From Brachynemurus nebulosus (Eukaryota > Arthropoda > Insecta > Neuroptera > Myrmeleontidae): a DNA stretch of 64,000 bases. Position 1 is the first letter of the stretch. Every line of letters starts with the position of its first letter. Shown piece after piece: positions 63,631-64,000 of this stretch. The translations under genes were made by a program, and so were the position numbers. The notes under the pieces are model-generated. The model did not search any database. It was not told where the DNA came from and saw nothing but the letters and a program-made list of their open reading frames with translations. The stretch is from contig JAPWDM010000001.1 in NCBI GenBank assembly GCA_035578155.1, positions 14,548,725 through 14,612,724 of the forward strand, in the 5' to 3' direction.

Positions 63631-64000
63631 AACGATTATTCCACATATTTTCTTGCAACTGGACGAGAGATAAAGATAATTAGTTGTAATTAGTTAAACA
63701 AAGAGGAAATTAAATACGATTTACGAGTTTAATAGTAGGTATACGAATTTTTTGTGAATTTTAAAAACTAAATTAAAATATGGGAAAAAATTCTATAGTG
63801 AAAATATATTAATGAAAAATGAATAAAATTTTTCTCTTTATCGTATATACTTTTTAGTGTTGTGTATAGATGTTGTCATACAGTAACTTATTTGTGTTTG
63901 CTCGATCGCCCAGAGCCAAATTCTTATTAAAGCAAATGTTTTTCATTAAGGAAGGTATAATAAACCAAGTTATCACGTAACTTACTCCCGTAGTAACATT
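63631..64000. repeat. Dispersed repeat B, distal part of copy 2
   Basis: AACGATTATTCCACATATTT and AAGATAATTAGTTGTAATTA correspond to 31820-31900. The rest to the window end is unassigned. Confidence 0.45.

Overview
The window looks like an A+T-rich arthropod nuclear genome, most likely a hemipteran such as an aphid. This is an inference from base composition, GT/AG introns, TATA plus TCAGT core promoters, many (AT)n tracts, and piggyBac, hAT, PIF/Harbinger, pogo/Tigger, Mutator-like and Tc1/mariner-like debris. No bacterial genes, rRNA or CRISPR were seen. Most of the window is transposon-derived. One host-type gene and one large virus-like element stand out.

Layout. 1-1697: a foldback element cut by the window edge. 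2083-6000: a foldback element, an 8-bp-TSD hAT MITE and a dispersed repeat carrying a Mutator-like MITE. 6202-6720: a coding fragment of a widespread insect gene family split by a MITE. 8597-9306: a TTAA-flanked MITE. 11084-14757: a roughly 2.06-kb unit in tandem. 15004-17480: a broken DDE transposase and a second hAT copy. 18696-19340 and 35265-35968: a pair of dispersed repeats. 32690-34185: five 3' exons of the host-type gene. 36.6-46.4 kb: Harbinger debris, repeats, a 1.85-kb foldback, a piggyBac-like MITE and an hAT MITE. 47.3 and 56.1-56.5 kb: tRNA-like SINEs. 48470-52062: a Mutator-like MITE and further foldbacks. 55631-60330: nested hAT, pogo/Tigger, SINE and Harbinger elements. 61380-63630: pogo-like, hAT and TA-flanked elements.

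Centre of interest. 20697-31133 is a 10,437-bp near-perfect palindrome bounded by the 6-bp duplication AGCAAA and by AGT...ACT termini. This is the signature of Polinton/Maverick elements. Each roughly 4.9-kb arm carries the same three outward-reading genes: a C2H2 zinc-finger/acidic protein (377 aa), a virus-like protein (205 aa ORF) and a 170-aa protein. The zinc-finger and 170-aa genes each have a compact TATA/initiator promoter. I see no polymerase B, integrase, packaging ATPase or protease. The arms meet near an off-centre tandem array built on a 31-bp unit with a 288-bp higher-order period. I read it as a non-autonomous, Polinton-like 'all-TIR' element.

It sits in intron 2 of an eight-exon gene (19806-34185) of an uncharacterised insect family. 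Its target duplication contains the AG of the exon-3 splice acceptor, so the acceptor was regenerated on the far side of the element. The eight exons have mutually consistent phases (1,236 nt, 412 codons) with one internal TAA in exon 3.
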